From Fennellomyces sp. T-0311 (taxonomy: Eukaryota; Mucoromycota; Mucoromycetes; Mucorales; Lichtheimiaceae), in the NCBI GenBank assembly GCA_025266875.1, contig JALLLT010000117.1, forward strand, positions 1 through 28,943: 28,943 nucleotides of DNA, in the 5' to 3' direction. The notes beneath the pieces are model-generated. The model was not told where the DNA came from and made no database searches. It was given only the letters and a program-made list of their open reading frames with translations. The position numbers and the translations under genes are program-made. Positions 9,310-18,781 of the stretch are shown here, one piece after another. How positions within the stretch are numbered: position 1 is the stretch's first letter; every line of letters begins with the position of its first letter.

Positions 9310-12300
9310 GTATCGAGTGTATGGATGATAACCACTGCATGTTGTATTTGTACGTGTTCGTGAATTACGATGTTGGCGAACTACTGCTAGGTATCGATCG
9401 GTATTGTTGCGCTCAAATGCGTTGTCGAATACTTGACGTTGGTTGGGCGGTAATATGTTTCGATATGCATCACGGTGCTGTTGTAGTTGACGTAATGATT
9501 CGCGGTATTGCTGAAGCACCTGCTGATGTTGTTGGTATGACAGGAGCAGAGATTCTTCAAGATTGCCCATGCGAGCCCACAAATCACCACCATCATCAAA
9601 AGTGCTTGATTCGTCAGCACTTTCAGCTGGTATAGCTGGTTGTTCGTTTTCATCGCCGTCATCGTCGCCAATCACAATGATACTATCAATATCATCATCG
9701 TCAACTACCCCTTCTTCTTCATCATCATCGTCCGAATTCTCCTCGTCGCCGTAATCGACCAGCGATACGCGATCATTATCGTCTTCATTCCCACTAAGGG
9801 CATCTTCACCTAAAGCAGGTAGTTCGGTTGCTGCTTCTACAAGTTCACGTGTAGTGTTATTCTTAGCACTGCGATACGCACCTTAATTCTATATTATTGC
9901 AAGTAATTAACCTACCTTCCTGGATAAAGATATCCACAATATCTGTAGGCAAGATATTTCCAGGGCGCGAATTAGGCTGCTGGTTACCGGGCTGCCAACG
10001 GGGAGGAAGTTGGATCAGGCGAAGTGGATACTCTCTATGCTATATGTATATAATGAATTAAGTTAGAAACAACACATATCGTGTTAATTTCTATCATGCA
10101 AACATACTCTCTTAATTTCCACATAAGGCGTAGTATGTTTACGATGAATGTAAACACTGCGGGCAGCGTAAAGTGCTGTTGTCTGTCTAGCAATGTTGTG
10201 GCGGCTGACCAAGTGTTTGCACAGCATAAATTTGCTATCAACAAAGGATGGACAACCACAGGTCCAATACTCCAAAGATGGCATATACAGTGCATCTGCA
10301 TCAGGGTTTTCACCGGAGTCTCGAAGTGTTTCGGTGTGGACTTGCCATGCCTTTGCGAACTTCCTCTCCCATTGTAAAGTTTGGCGTCAATTAATAATCT
10401 TTAACTCAAACTTTGCCCTGATCAGCGGAAGCTGTTGAGTTGTGATGATATATATCAACATATCAAGCCTAGGCCGAGGGAGATTCAAGAGAAAATCTCT
10501 TTTCAATACTCGCCATTGTGCTTCAATCATCATTGTTGTCTTGGCCATCGGAATGTGTGCGGGACGTGCACTGCGGGCCCATCGATGCCACCATAACTGC
10601 TTGTACCAGCGGTTGTACATGTACACCCACACGTCCGGGAGGTCGTGTTGGACGCAATAGTCGTACATCTCACGCCCGGCATTCATACGTATGGTGTCTG
10701 CAGACACATAGCCAACTAAACGCTACGTCAGCAACACTCATATGTACATAAGCCATACTTATGACGTACCACCTGGAAGAGGGATATGCGGATGTAAATG
10801 GTAATGCTTTCGGATCATGGACAGGATTTGCTCTCTGTTATCCGCATCAGGACAGAGCTTCCCACTACGATCTTCTGTTGGTAGAAATTGGGTCGAAACA
10901 AAAGGGAACTCGCGACGTGCAGCGTAAACATCATAATGAGGATCTCTGATCTTATTCTCATTCAGTCGCAACTTAACGGCGTGATCAATATGCCATAGGC
11001 ACAGGCGCAACGAATCACGACCAAAGACTCCTTCAATGGCGTTTATCTGGCCCTGATCCTTATCCGAAAACATAAACGTTGGTCGTAAACCATTGTTATG
11101 CAGACACTGGAAAAACCTATGGACAAATACCATTCTAGAAGGTCTCCTTACTGCATCTGTTACACGCGCATTATTGGCCCCACAAAGCATATATGCAATA
11201 GGGAAGCCACTCCCATTGAAATTTGCTACGACACCAAAAAGCTCATACCCCATCCGATTCGTCTTGAATGTTGAGTCGACATGGAACTCAATCACTTGTG
11301 GCGAGCATGCAGCGTTGAATAGCTCTGTAACAAATCCAACACCAGTAAATCCATTCATAGAGAGGTGGAAAATCTGTTTATTTCATTCACCATAAATATA
11401 TATATACTACATACTGTATCTACCATTAGTGTAGCATAGTGATCATCGCGTATACAGCTACCGTTATGCACACATGGTTATCTTTCACATACCTTACGAA
11501 TTCCGTTTATTCCACTCTCGATGTGCATGATTGCAGATGTGAGTTGATTGGCATCCAATTGATACCGATGCATGGTTGTTCTGGCCCACAGCGTATAGAT
11601 CTATCATAATGTCAATGTATCAACATCACCGCATCCTATTTTACTTACCTGCGACTGGGTTACAGTTCCACTTGCATTCGGAAACTGGTGTACCATACGT
11701 CGGTACAGTCGTTGGGGTGCGTCGTCCTCGGCATTATCCACAACAAACTGCCGGACATCTTGTGGCATTTCCACGCGAACATTATCAAGAGGTTCATCGA
11801 CAGGATGAGCCATTTGATGCTTGATCATCAGGTAAATAAACCCTCTTTCCCTGTCAATGAAACCGTATATCGTCCCACGGCAGTTGTACGTTGCCATCCG
11901 ATGATGCAGGCGAATGCGATCTGCATCTGGTACTTGGCGCTGCACACTAGCATCCTGCCGACAGGCATACCGAAATGCAATCGCTGTTTGTAATCGCGTG
12001 TTACCAAGTGACCGAAAAGAGTACTGGTATCCATCGCGTTCTCCAATACGATGAACAACATAATCAAGCAACGCGCGATCACTGGTGATTTCCAGCATCG
12101 GACTGTCGATAAGAACATCGGACTCTTGTACATAAGAAACACCATCTAAACATACACATGAACTTTAAATACGCCTTTTCTCCTTTAATGGAGCCCATTA
12201 CCGTCAGTTCCCGATGGAAGTTCGTCAATCAGGTCGTCCAACGACAGTGCAAACTCGGATGCAGTACGTCCCCTATTGCTCTGTCTTCTCCTGCAAACAG

Positions 12301-12388
12301 CACACGTAGAAAAACTTTTGGTTCTCCCTCTGAAGAGGGAATTCATTCGAAAGCATCTACAATTTGAGCATCGTCGTAAATCTTCCAT
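9274..12388 (-). pseudogene. MULE1 transposase with SWIM zinc finger (one nonsense codon)
   Basis: Seven exons keep frame: 12388-12202, 12145-11649, 11600-11493, 11373-10770, 10715-10108, 10039-9916 and 9881-9274 (about 911 codons). The last intron would be only 34 nt and is the least certain. The N-terminus has a CxxC..CxxC finger (CSNCRCF, CAVCRRR). The MULE transposase domain has D297 (FHVDSTFKTN) and D368 (FMFSDKDQGQ), followed by LCLWHIDHAVK. A SWIM finger CGC..CKH lies near 618-640. The C-terminus is acidic (poly-Asp/Glu), then a Gln-rich coiled coil. An in-frame TGA at 10387-10389 (codon about 575, plausibly CGA originally) removes the SWIM finger. This protein would cut at the MULE TIRs. 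Confidence 0.87.
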
Positions 12389-13492
12389 GGTAAATGTGAG
12401 GAGAAAGAGAATGTGTGGCTTACAAAAAAAAACCAAAAAAAAAAAATCATATCGGAAAATGAAATTAATGGGGAGTCTCATCCGTGAAAATTCTGAGACT
12501 GGTAGACAAACGGTATGAGATGCCGATAAATCGTGGAAGGATTCAATTTAACATCGAATTCCCTGCGATATCTACTCTGAAGCTGATTTAGCGTAGCCGT
12601 TTTGTGCTGCCGTATGAAATTCATGAGGAACAGATGCCCAGCAGCCGTGATCTTTTGTTGACGCGGCACCGGAACACGTTCATCAGTTTGTCCAAACTGT
12701 TTGAAATGTCGCTCGATCGTTGATGATGGAATCCCCATAAGTCTAGAAACGTGTGCAGGCGTGTATCCAAACTGCGTCATCATTCCTACCGCTTTCTCCA
12801 TCACTCTTGACGACTGAACTTCATATTTACGGCCACTAAGGAATATATTTTAACTTCCTTGGTCAATCACGGAAGTAATAAGGACGATCGATACCTGGTA
12901 CGAACAACTCGGGTGCGTGAAGTATTAGAGGCATTGGGAGCAACGCTACGTAAATGATACACGCCTTCTTCATCGCTCTCTTCCCTTTCGTTCATATCCA
13001 TATTTTCGTCAATACCCTGGATTCTGTGTGCATCAGCAGCAAACTGCACAGAGTAGCCCGCTGCATGATTATCCAGGTCTTCATCATGCCACCAGTCAAG
13101 TACATCCTCCTCTTCTTGTATCTCCTCCTCCTCCTCCTTCTCCTCTTCCTTCCCCCCATCCTTTTGCTCGATGCCTTTAAGAAAAGTAAGAAATGATGCA
13201 TGCGATGTCATTCCGATTATGTACGATACTATGTTCTTCAGTTATCGATTTCCCCATTGCTTCTCGAGAAGTCATTGCAGTAACGGATCTAGTGCACGGT
13301 GCTCGCAAGTGTTGGATGGCACTTGGAGCAGATCGTTTTCTGGATGAACGTTGCTTTTGAGTGGAGCGGGTCATGAGTAAGTGTAAAGAAAAGAGGTAGC
13401 GCTGTTATAATTTAATCCAGACTTCTTCCAACTCTGTTGCTATGCCAAAGCCGTAAGTTGTGTAAAAGCTCTTTGAATGATACAACTATGTT

Positions 13493-13810
13493 TTATTTTA
13501 AATTTAAATGATGTAATTCTCCAGCAAGATAGCGAATGTCCATCTTAGCTAACTCCTTTTGTCGCTCTCTTATTCCAGGTTTCAATGAAAACAGTCCATC
13601 TGATGCTTTTTGCAGCTCCTGATCGCTAGGACCTCTCTTTCTCTTTTTGGGTTTTGCACCGTCAGTAGTTTTCGTCTTCTCGGTAATACGGATGCTCTGC
13701 ACCACTTTCTTCTTCTTCAAGATCTTTTTCTTTATCGCCTTATCTTTGTACACGAGTTTCTCGGGTGAGGGTAGTGGCCTTTTACGTAAACTACTTCTTG
13801 TTATTGCCAT
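13493..13810 (-). CDS. Small Lys-rich protein of the Tc1-type transposon, unknown
   Basis: The ATG at 13810 gives 105 aa (MAITRSSLRKRPLPSPEKLV...). The frame is open to 13864, so a longer start is possible, but a GTAAGT site upstream suggests a spliced leader. The sequence has several Lys/Arg clusters (KKKILKKKKV, KPKKRKRG) that look like nuclear-localisation or nucleic-acid-binding patches, and a short helical C-terminus (RERQKELAKMDIRYLAGEL). It lies just inside the right TIR and upstream of the DD34E gene on the same strand. No family recognised. It could be a third element gene or a diverged first exon. Confidence 0.5.
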   Translation of the reverse strand: MAITRSSLRKRPLPSPEKLVYKDKAIKKKILKKKKVVQSIRITEKTKTTDGAKPKKRKRGPSDQELQKASDGLFSLKPGIRERQKELAKMDIRYLAGELHHLNLK

Positions 13811-13978
13811 GGTTTTAGATAGAGAAGTGCGACTTACGCTGAGTGGAGAACAAACCTTACACACCTTAGATCACATGGTGTATTACTCACTACTATCGCA
13901 CCTTAATATGGTAGTATCCTTTCTTCAACAGAACAGCTTATTACAACGAATTCTTTGCATACATGTTAAATCATTGCC

Positions 13979-14609
13979 GTTCGCCGATCATTGAGATGAA
14001 GATGTTTTGCTACCATTCCAGTTTTCAGATAAATCACTCGGCAACGAACTAAATCTTGTTATGAATTGACATACGAATGGTCGTTTGTACTTGAATTCAC
14101 TCCTAAAAACGCGTCCTTTGCACTATGAAGCCTTCTCTCTTTCGCGAAGAACCACCCACTCTTGAGTAAACAGCAACCCACTCCTGGATGAAGAGCTATC
14201 CACTCTTGAGTGAAAAAGTACCCACTCTTGGTTGAAGAACTACCCACTCTTGAGTGAACAACCACCTACTCTTGGTTGAAGAACTACCCACTCTTGGTTG
14301 AAGAACCAACCACTCTTGAATGAAGAACTATCCACTCTTGGGTGAAGAACCACCCACTCTTGAGTGAACAACCACCTAATCCTGGTTGAAAAAGTACCCA
14401 CTCTTGAGTGAAAAGTTATCCACTCTTGGTCGAAAAAATTATCCACTCTTGGTCGAAAAACTACCCACTCTTGGTCGGAGAAACTACCTACTCTTGATCA
14501 AAAAACTACCCACTCTTGGTCAAAAAACTATCCATTTCTGAGTTAAATAACCACCCATTCTGAAATTTAAAACCATCCATTCTTTCCCCATCTGACGCGC
14601 AAAATCCTG
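13979..14609 (-). repeat. Right terminal inverted repeat of the Tc1-type transposon
   Basis: On the minus strand it begins CAGGATTTTGCGCGTCAG at 14609. It has about 17 of the ~30-bp CAAGAGTGG units (about 14155-14530), then the same inner unique part as the left TIR, to about 13979. It is some 370 bp shorter than the left TIR because it lacks the 88-bp expansion. Confidence 0.9.
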
Positions 14610-14999
14610 TAACACATCGGCCTCGTATACATAGGATACACCGGCTAAAAAAAGCTTGTTAAGTATAGTTTCGGTTTATTCTGATTATTTGATACAAACC
14701 ATCAGTGCGTGCTGGGATAAACTCAATCATTTCTTCCATTGTCGTCGCGAATTCCGAAGCTGGGCGTGTCACATTGGACTGCCTACGACGACAGGTAATA
14801 CACGTCCTGTACTGTCCATTTCTAGCCGTAAAATCCCGGGTAGGACGATACACCTTGCAGTGGGAGCAATATTGAAGAGAATCCATGGTAAAGAGCGAAG
14901 ATATGTGGCTTACAACAAAAAAACTTAATTTGACCTGTCGGAAAATGAAACTTAACGGTGGCTTCATCCGTGAAAATTTGGAAACGCGTAGCCGAACGC
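14610..14999 (-). mobile_element. Second MULE (MULE2), 5' end only
   Basis: The end near 14999 carries CATCCGTGAAAATT (14965-14978) at the same distance from the start codon as in MULE1, and the intervening CGGAAAATGAAA..TTAA stretch is shared. The gene start and first intron are intact. The copy is cut at 14610-14611 (TA) by the large Tc1-type transposon. The other half is not at the left end of that transposon. To its right it abuts gag of gypsy B. Confidence 0.8.
14612..14886 (-). pseudogene. MULE2 transposase, exon 1 and start of exon 2
   Basis: Exon 1 is 14886-14700, 187 nt, exactly the length of MULE1 exon 1. It encodes the same CxxC..CxxC finger type (CSHCKVYRPTRDF, CITCRRRQSN) and the shared RPASEFA..EEM segment. 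A 55-nt intron (GTTTGT..TTTTAG, 14699-14645) follows. Exon 2 begins at 14644 and reads GVSYVYEADVL, against GVSYVQESDVL in MULE1, and is then cut by the Tc1-type terminus. The two MULEs are related but clearly diverged families. Confidence 0.85.
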
Positions 15000-15361
15000 C
15001 CTCTGATATCAATGAGGTTGCTCCTCACATCATTGCGTTGAGTACCCCCAGAGGCGAAAGACAGCACCAGCATTCATTCCATAAGTTGCACAACCACCGT
15101 CATCATCCGTATGATAGGGAAAGTCGCCACGATCCTTCACGTGTGCAGGAACAGCACTCCGCTCCTGGGAACAGCGGTGGTGATACGAAGAAAGTCCGAG
15201 GCAACAGGCCAAAGTCCAACAAGGACAAGAAGCCTTGGCGCAGCTTTGCCAGCCGAGCGTACTTCAATCGCGCTGCCAAACAGGCAAAGAAAAATCGGGA
15301 CCATCAAAGGAAAGATGCTGAGAGAGGCGAACCATCCTCTTCACCCTGTAAGTTTTCCTGA
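15000..15361 (+). pseudogene. C-terminal part of gag, gypsy B
   Basis: An open frame reads into a stop at 15359-15361. It is rich in His, Lys, Arg, Ser and Gly (KKVRGNRPKSNKDKKPWRSF, AAKQAKKNRDHQRKDAERGE), as expected for a nucleocapsid-like tail, but no CCHC knuckle is visible. The pol ATG is the next base after the stop. The upstream part of gag is lost at the MULE2 junction, so the start is unknown. Confidence 0.7.
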
Positions 15362-18300
15362 ATGGCCGGTTTTAGGAACACTACCAAAATCGGACCTTCC
15401 ATCATTCACGATGATGAGACACTAATTCCGGTCATCATACAGAATACCAAGGTCCACTGTCTACTAGATCCAGGGGCTAATTTTTCGTTGTTGTCGCCCA
15501 AGTTCTGCAAAGAACAAGGAATCATCATAAATAAACCATCTAAGGATGCTGAACCAATCTATCTTGCAGACGGAACTATTGCAGATTGCAGAGCTGGTTA
15601 CACACAGGAATTATTAGTGGAATACCAACAGGAAGTTTTCGTCAATTACAGCTTTGAGGTTATGCCCTTAGCTAGAGGTCATGCAGCTTCCATCGGCCAC
15701 GATCTTATGAGAAAATTTGGTATTGGATTTACAAATCTTGCCACTAGCTTTGACAAACCTGATCGGTTTGAAGCACCGGACCCAGAACACGCTTTGCCAC
15801 AGCCAAATGCTTCACCTGCAGGCACACCTGCAGAGCACAAAGCTTTTATGGCGGCCATTCAACCATACTTGGATGAAAACGTGGCCACACCGCCTAATGC
15901 TTTTTGTACCTTACCCGAAGCTAAAATATATCTTCCCACGCCTGAGGGTAAAGTTGTTTACCGTAAACAATACCGCTTGGCATATCATGATCGTCCTATT
16001 GTACAGCAAGCCATTGACAAATGGAAAGCTGATGGAATTATTGCCGAGGTTCCACGGAACGTACCTGGACCAAAATGGAATAATCCTCTTACCGTAGCAC
16101 CTAAGAAAGACGCTCTCGGAAGGGAAGTTGGGCACAGAATTTGCCTTGACGTGCGGGCTTTGAATTTATTGCTCCCCAAGGACTATCATGGATTGCCGCT
16201 TATTTCTGATATCTATGATAAGATTGGCATGGCAAAAGCAAACGTGTATACAACGCTGGACATAACAGCCGCGTTTAACAAGATGCCTTTAGCATCATTT
16301 GAAGACGCAATCAAAACGTCTTTTCAGGCTCCGGATGGCAAAGCCTATTACCATATTGGTTCATGTTTTGGTATCAAATTTTTAAGTTCTGCGTTTCAAC
16401 ACTGCATGGTTACCTTGACCCGCGATTTTCAAGATTTTACTGCTGTGTTTGTCGATGATCTAGTGATCTTTAGCTCCAATATGGAAGAACATCGAAAACA
16501 TGTTATTGAAGTTCTAAAACGACTTACCGCAGTTAACTTGACTCTGCAACCCAAAAAATGCACATTTGGCATGCGATCTATTTACTTACTGAGATTTCAT
16601 ATTGCGGAGCGTGGCATGAAAATTCCAGATGACCGAAAGGTAGCAAATGTCAGAGAATGGCCTGTACCAAGAACAGGAAAGGACATTGAGCGATTTCTGG
16701 GCGTGATCAATTACTTTCGGGAACACATTCCCAATGCATCACAGCTTACTGCACCCTTGGATGCACTTCGCAAATGCGGAGATCTCACCCCAATTTGGAC
16801 CGAGACTCAGATGCTCACTTTCAATAAGCTCAAATACGTTCTCACACAACGTCCCATTCTTTATGCACCTTCGTTTGAACATCGTTTTTGCATTGCCACT
16901 GACGCAAGCAATACTGGAATTGGTGCAGTGCTTTTTCAGAAGATCGATGGCAAGGTCCGTCATATTGCTTTCCAAGCAAGAGCGCTCACTGCCGCTGAAC
17001 GACGCTACTGTGTAACCAAGCGAGAACTTTTGTGTGTCATTTTTGCACTCAACCGCTTCCATGTTTACATTTGGCAAAATTTCTTCCAACTGTACACTGA
17101 TCACAAGAGCCTGATTTACATCCACAAACAGAAGAACTTAAATCATATGCTTCTCAAATGGTACGATCGTATTGTCTCTTACGATTTTGAAGTCATCCAT
17201 CTGCCAGGCATTCAAAATGTTTTGCCTGATCGTTTATCGCGCCTTTTCCCAGTGGATCAGCTGCTGGAGGGGGGTGAAACTGGTATGATTACCAAGAACG
17301 ATTACCCTGACACCTATGACCTGCATCAACAGGACAGTTTAAACGTCAACCGGGCAGCAATTATAGACACAGATGAGTTGCTTGTACCACCGAAAGCAGA
17401 TCGCCAAGAGCTTCTGGAAACTTCACATTTGTTAGGACACTTCGGTGCAACTGCAATTGTGAAAGACTTACACGCTCAAGGGATACACTGGCCTTCCTTA
17501 AAGGAAGAGGCTTTAAAGCTGGTAAAATCATGTGCACAGTGTCAAAAATTCAATATAGCTACCAAAGGCTATCATCCCTTACGACCAATTTCCAGCGCTA
17601 TTCCAGGCGATCATTGGGCTATTGATACAGCTGGAAAATTTCCCACTTCAAAGTCTGGAAACTCCTATCTCCTTATTTTGGTTGACATTTGCACACGATT
17701 TTGCATTTTGAGACCATTGCCAGATAAGTCAGGTGCTACAATCGCTCAATGCTTAGTTCAAATCTTTTGCGATTTTGGATTACCCCGCATTGTACAATCG
17801 GACAATGGTACCGAATTTGTTAATGACGTTATGAGCAGATTTGCAGATGCAGCAGGTTTTGAACAGCGCTTGATCACTGCTTATCATGCCAGTGCCAATG
17901 GTGCCGCAGAGCGCTGGGTACAATCATCTATACGTGGCATTAAAAAGGCTATGCAAGGAGCAACTACAGACTGGGATGCCTTCGTACCAAGCGTACAGCT
18001 TAGTCTAAACAACAAAGTGTCTGAAAGGCACAATACCCGACCTTTCACACTGATGTTTGCCCGAACTCCGAATAACTTTAAAGATTATCGGAAAGACATG
18101 CCGTTGGTTCTGCTCACCGATAAAGAAATCGATGATCATATCGACCATATCGCAAATATCATTTTTCCAGCGATAAACGAAAAAACAGAGCAGATCAACA
18201 AAAAACGCAAAGAAAAGTTTGACAAAAGTCATCGTATGGTTGATTATCCTCCTAACAGTCATGTTATGGTACGCAATCGCAAACGCCAGTCAAAGCTTGA

Positions 18301-18556
18301 TCCCACCTGGGTTGGACCCTACAAAGTGGTCAGACGCACAGATGGAGATTCCTACATTCTCAGAGATCTTCAAGAAGATCTGGAATTGCGGGGTTATAAA
18401 GCTTATGAGCTGAAAGAAGCCATTTCCACAAGGAAAACGACTGGTAAGGATAGAGCCTATTTTGTGCATGCAATCGTAGCACACAGAAAAGGCAAGAACC
18501 AAACGTATGAATACAAAGTGCGTTGGAAAGGCTATGGTCCTCATGAAGACACATAG
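15362..18556 (+). CDS. pol polyprotein of gypsy B (protease-RT-RNase H-integrase, truncated chromodomain)
   Basis: The frame has 1064 codons. The protease site reads LLDPGAN (D36), with Pro where Ser/Thr is usual. RT has FVDD at about 363-366. RNase H has TDAS (D514). Integrase has a zinc finger H689/H693/C724/C727 and catalytic D755, D814 and E850 (35 residues between the last two), then WVGPYKVV (GPY/F). The start of a chromodomain (YFVHAIVAHRKG..YKVRWKGYGP) ends at TAG 18554-18556. The same frame continues in a chromodomain-like way to TAA at about 18702. The start at 15362 directly follows the gag stop, so translation would need reinitiation or a frameshift. RT and integrase look intact. 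Confidence 0.93.
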   Translation: MAGFRNTTKIGPSIIHDDETLIPVIIQNTKVHCLLDPGANFSLLSPKFCKEQGIIINKPSKDAEPIYLADGTIADCRAGYTQELLVEYQQEVFVNYSFEVMPLARGHAASIGHDLMRKFGIGFTNLATSFDKPDRFEAPDPEHALPQPNASPAGTPAEHKAFMAAIQPYLDENVATPPNAFCTLPEAKIYLPTPEGKVVYRKQYRLAYHDRPIVQQAIDKWKADGIIAEVPRNVPGPKWNNPLTVAPKKDALGREVGHRICLDVRALNLLLPKDYHGLPLISDIYDKIGMAKANVYTTLDITAAFNKMPLASFEDAIKTSFQAPDGKAYYHIGSCFGIKFLSSAFQHCMVTLTRDFQDFTAVFVDDLVIFSSNMEEHRKHVIEVLKRLTAVNLTLQPKKCTFGMRSIYLLRFHIAERGMKIPDDRKVANVREWPVPRTGKDIERFLGVINYFREHIPNASQLTAPLDALRKCGDLTPIWTETQMLTFNKLKYVLTQRPILYAPSFEHRFCIATDASNTGIGAVLFQKIDGKVRHIAFQARALTAAERRYCVTKRELLCVIFALNRFHVYIWQNFFQLYTDHKSLIYIHKQKNLNHMLLKWYDRIVSYDFEVIHLPGIQNVLPDRLSRLFPVDQLLEGGETGMITKNDYPDTYDLHQQDSLNVNRAAIIDTDELLVPPKADRQELLETSHLLGHFGATAIVKDLHAQGIHWPSLKEEALKLVKSCAQCQKFNIATKGYHPLRPISSAIPGDHWAIDTAGKFPTSKSGNSYLLILVDICTRFCILRPLPDKSGATIAQCLVQIFCDFGLPRIVQSDNGTEFVNDVMSRFADAAGFEQRLITAYHASANGAAERWVQSSIRGIKKAMQGATTDWDAFVPSVQLSLNNKVSERHNTRPFTLMFARTPNNFKDYRKDMPLVLLTDKEIDDHIDHIANIIFPAINEKTEQINKKRKEKFDKSHRMVDYPPNSHVMVRNRKRQSKLDPTWVGPYKVVRRTDGDSYILRDLQEDLELRGYKAYELKEAISTRKTTGKDRAYFVHAIVAHRKGKNQTYEYKVRWKGYGPHEDT

Positions 18557-18704
18557 AAACCTTCACAGAGCTTTGATGATGTGCAAACTATCAGTGACTA
18601 CTGGAAAAAGATTGGCCAAAAAGAGCCAACAGGCCCTAAAAAGGGAAAACGAAAACAACCTGCTAGACATGCAGCTTCCGTAAATAAGAAACGACGCTTA
18701 TAAT
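18557..18704 (+). pseudogene. Rest of the chromodomain and basic tail of gypsy B pol
   Basis: In frame after the TAG, the sequence reads KPSQSFDDVQTISDYWKKIG, then a Lys/Arg-rich tail (GPKKGKRKQ, NKKRRL) and a stop. Chromodomains usually have W-E/K-P at this point, so the TAG most simply replaces TGG (Trp). The stop removes the third aromatic residue and the C-terminal helix of the fold. Confidence 0.75.
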
Positions 18705-18765
18705 AAGACCTACCCATTTCATAGATAATACCCCTCAAAGGATACTTTTATTATACCGGCGTCAA

Positions 18766-18779
18766 GCCTGGGGGAGGGT
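18766..18779 (+). other. Polypurine tract of gypsy B
   Basis: CTGGGGGAGGGTCA lies immediately before the LTR start TGTCGTATCC. Such a purine run primes plus-strand DNA synthesis in LTR elements, and it fixes the LTR start. Confidence 0.75.
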
Positions 18780-18781
18780 CA

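Larger units (their letters stand above)
8239..12512 (-). mobile_element. Mutator-like element MULE1
   Basis: The 4274-bp insertion is bounded by a perfect 9-bp duplication (8230-8238 and 12513-12521). Both ends contain AGTCTCAGAATTTTCACGG plus ATG, at 8251-8272 and, inverted, 12479-12500; the outer 12-13 bp are diverged. TTCACGGAT recurs inside the left end (8262, 8315 and 8342). The single main gene reads right to left and starts about 125 bp from the right end. Its TIRs are short and its 3' non-coding side is long (about 1 kb). Confidence 0.92.
7463..13374 (-). pseudogene. DD34E Tc1/mariner-type transposase, split by MULE1
   Basis: The exons are 13374-13230, 13174-12895 and 12835-12522, continuing at 8238-7463 beyond MULE1. 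The introns are 55 and 59 nt (GTATCG..AAAG and GTATCG..TTAG). The total is 504 aa if MULE1 and one 9-bp target copy are ignored, and the frame is then continuous. The N-terminus is basic and then very acidic (Glu run, about 55-70). A helix-turn-helix follows (FGYTPAHVSRLMGIPSSTIE) and then a second winged region. The catalytic residues are D298 (FLDEASF), D383 (VCDNASIH) and E418 (NPIENMF), with 34 residues between the last two. An acidic tail (DTESEDENEGDD) follows. It would cut and join at TA via the TIRs. Intron 1 lies near codon 48 in phase 1, as in the paralogue at 5146 (near codon 47, phase 1), which supports duplication. The present copy cannot make the full protein. Confidence 0.88.
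4064..14609. mobile_element. Large Tc1/mariner-type transposon with repeat-array TIRs and two transposase paralogues
   Basis: Both ends start CAGGATTTTGCGCGTCAG (right end inverted) and are flanked by TA (4062-4063 and 14610-14611), the target dinucleotide of the Tc1/mariner superfamily. The terminal inverted repeats are long (left about 1005 bp, right about 631 bp) and made of tandem units. The interior holds a + strand gene (5146-6864) and − strand genes (13374-7463 and 13810-13493), so transcription runs inward from each TIR. The element is about 10.5 kb now and about 6.3 kb without MULE1. The split transposase gene has an intact DD34E motif set. A Tc1-type element with two full-length transposase paralogues and satellite-like TIRs is unusual to my knowledge; typical members have one gene and TIRs below 300 bp. 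Confidence 0.88.

Noticed and set aside
9563..9754. Ser-rich + strand frame
   Set aside because: It is the complement of the Asp/Glu-rich C-terminal region of the MULE1 transposase.
10035..10377. Cys-rich + and − frames near the SWIM finger
   Set aside because: Only the frame with CGC..CKH continues the MULE1 exon chain; the others are shadows.
4064..14609. Maverick/Polinton or Starship identity for the large element
   Set aside because: There is no DNA polymerase B, capsid, retroviral-type integrase or tyrosine recombinase; the TA flanks and DD34E gene fit Tc1/mariner.
16739..17125. 128-codon minus-strand frame inside gypsy B pol
   Set aside because: It lies fully under the RNase H coding region on the + strand and shows no domain.
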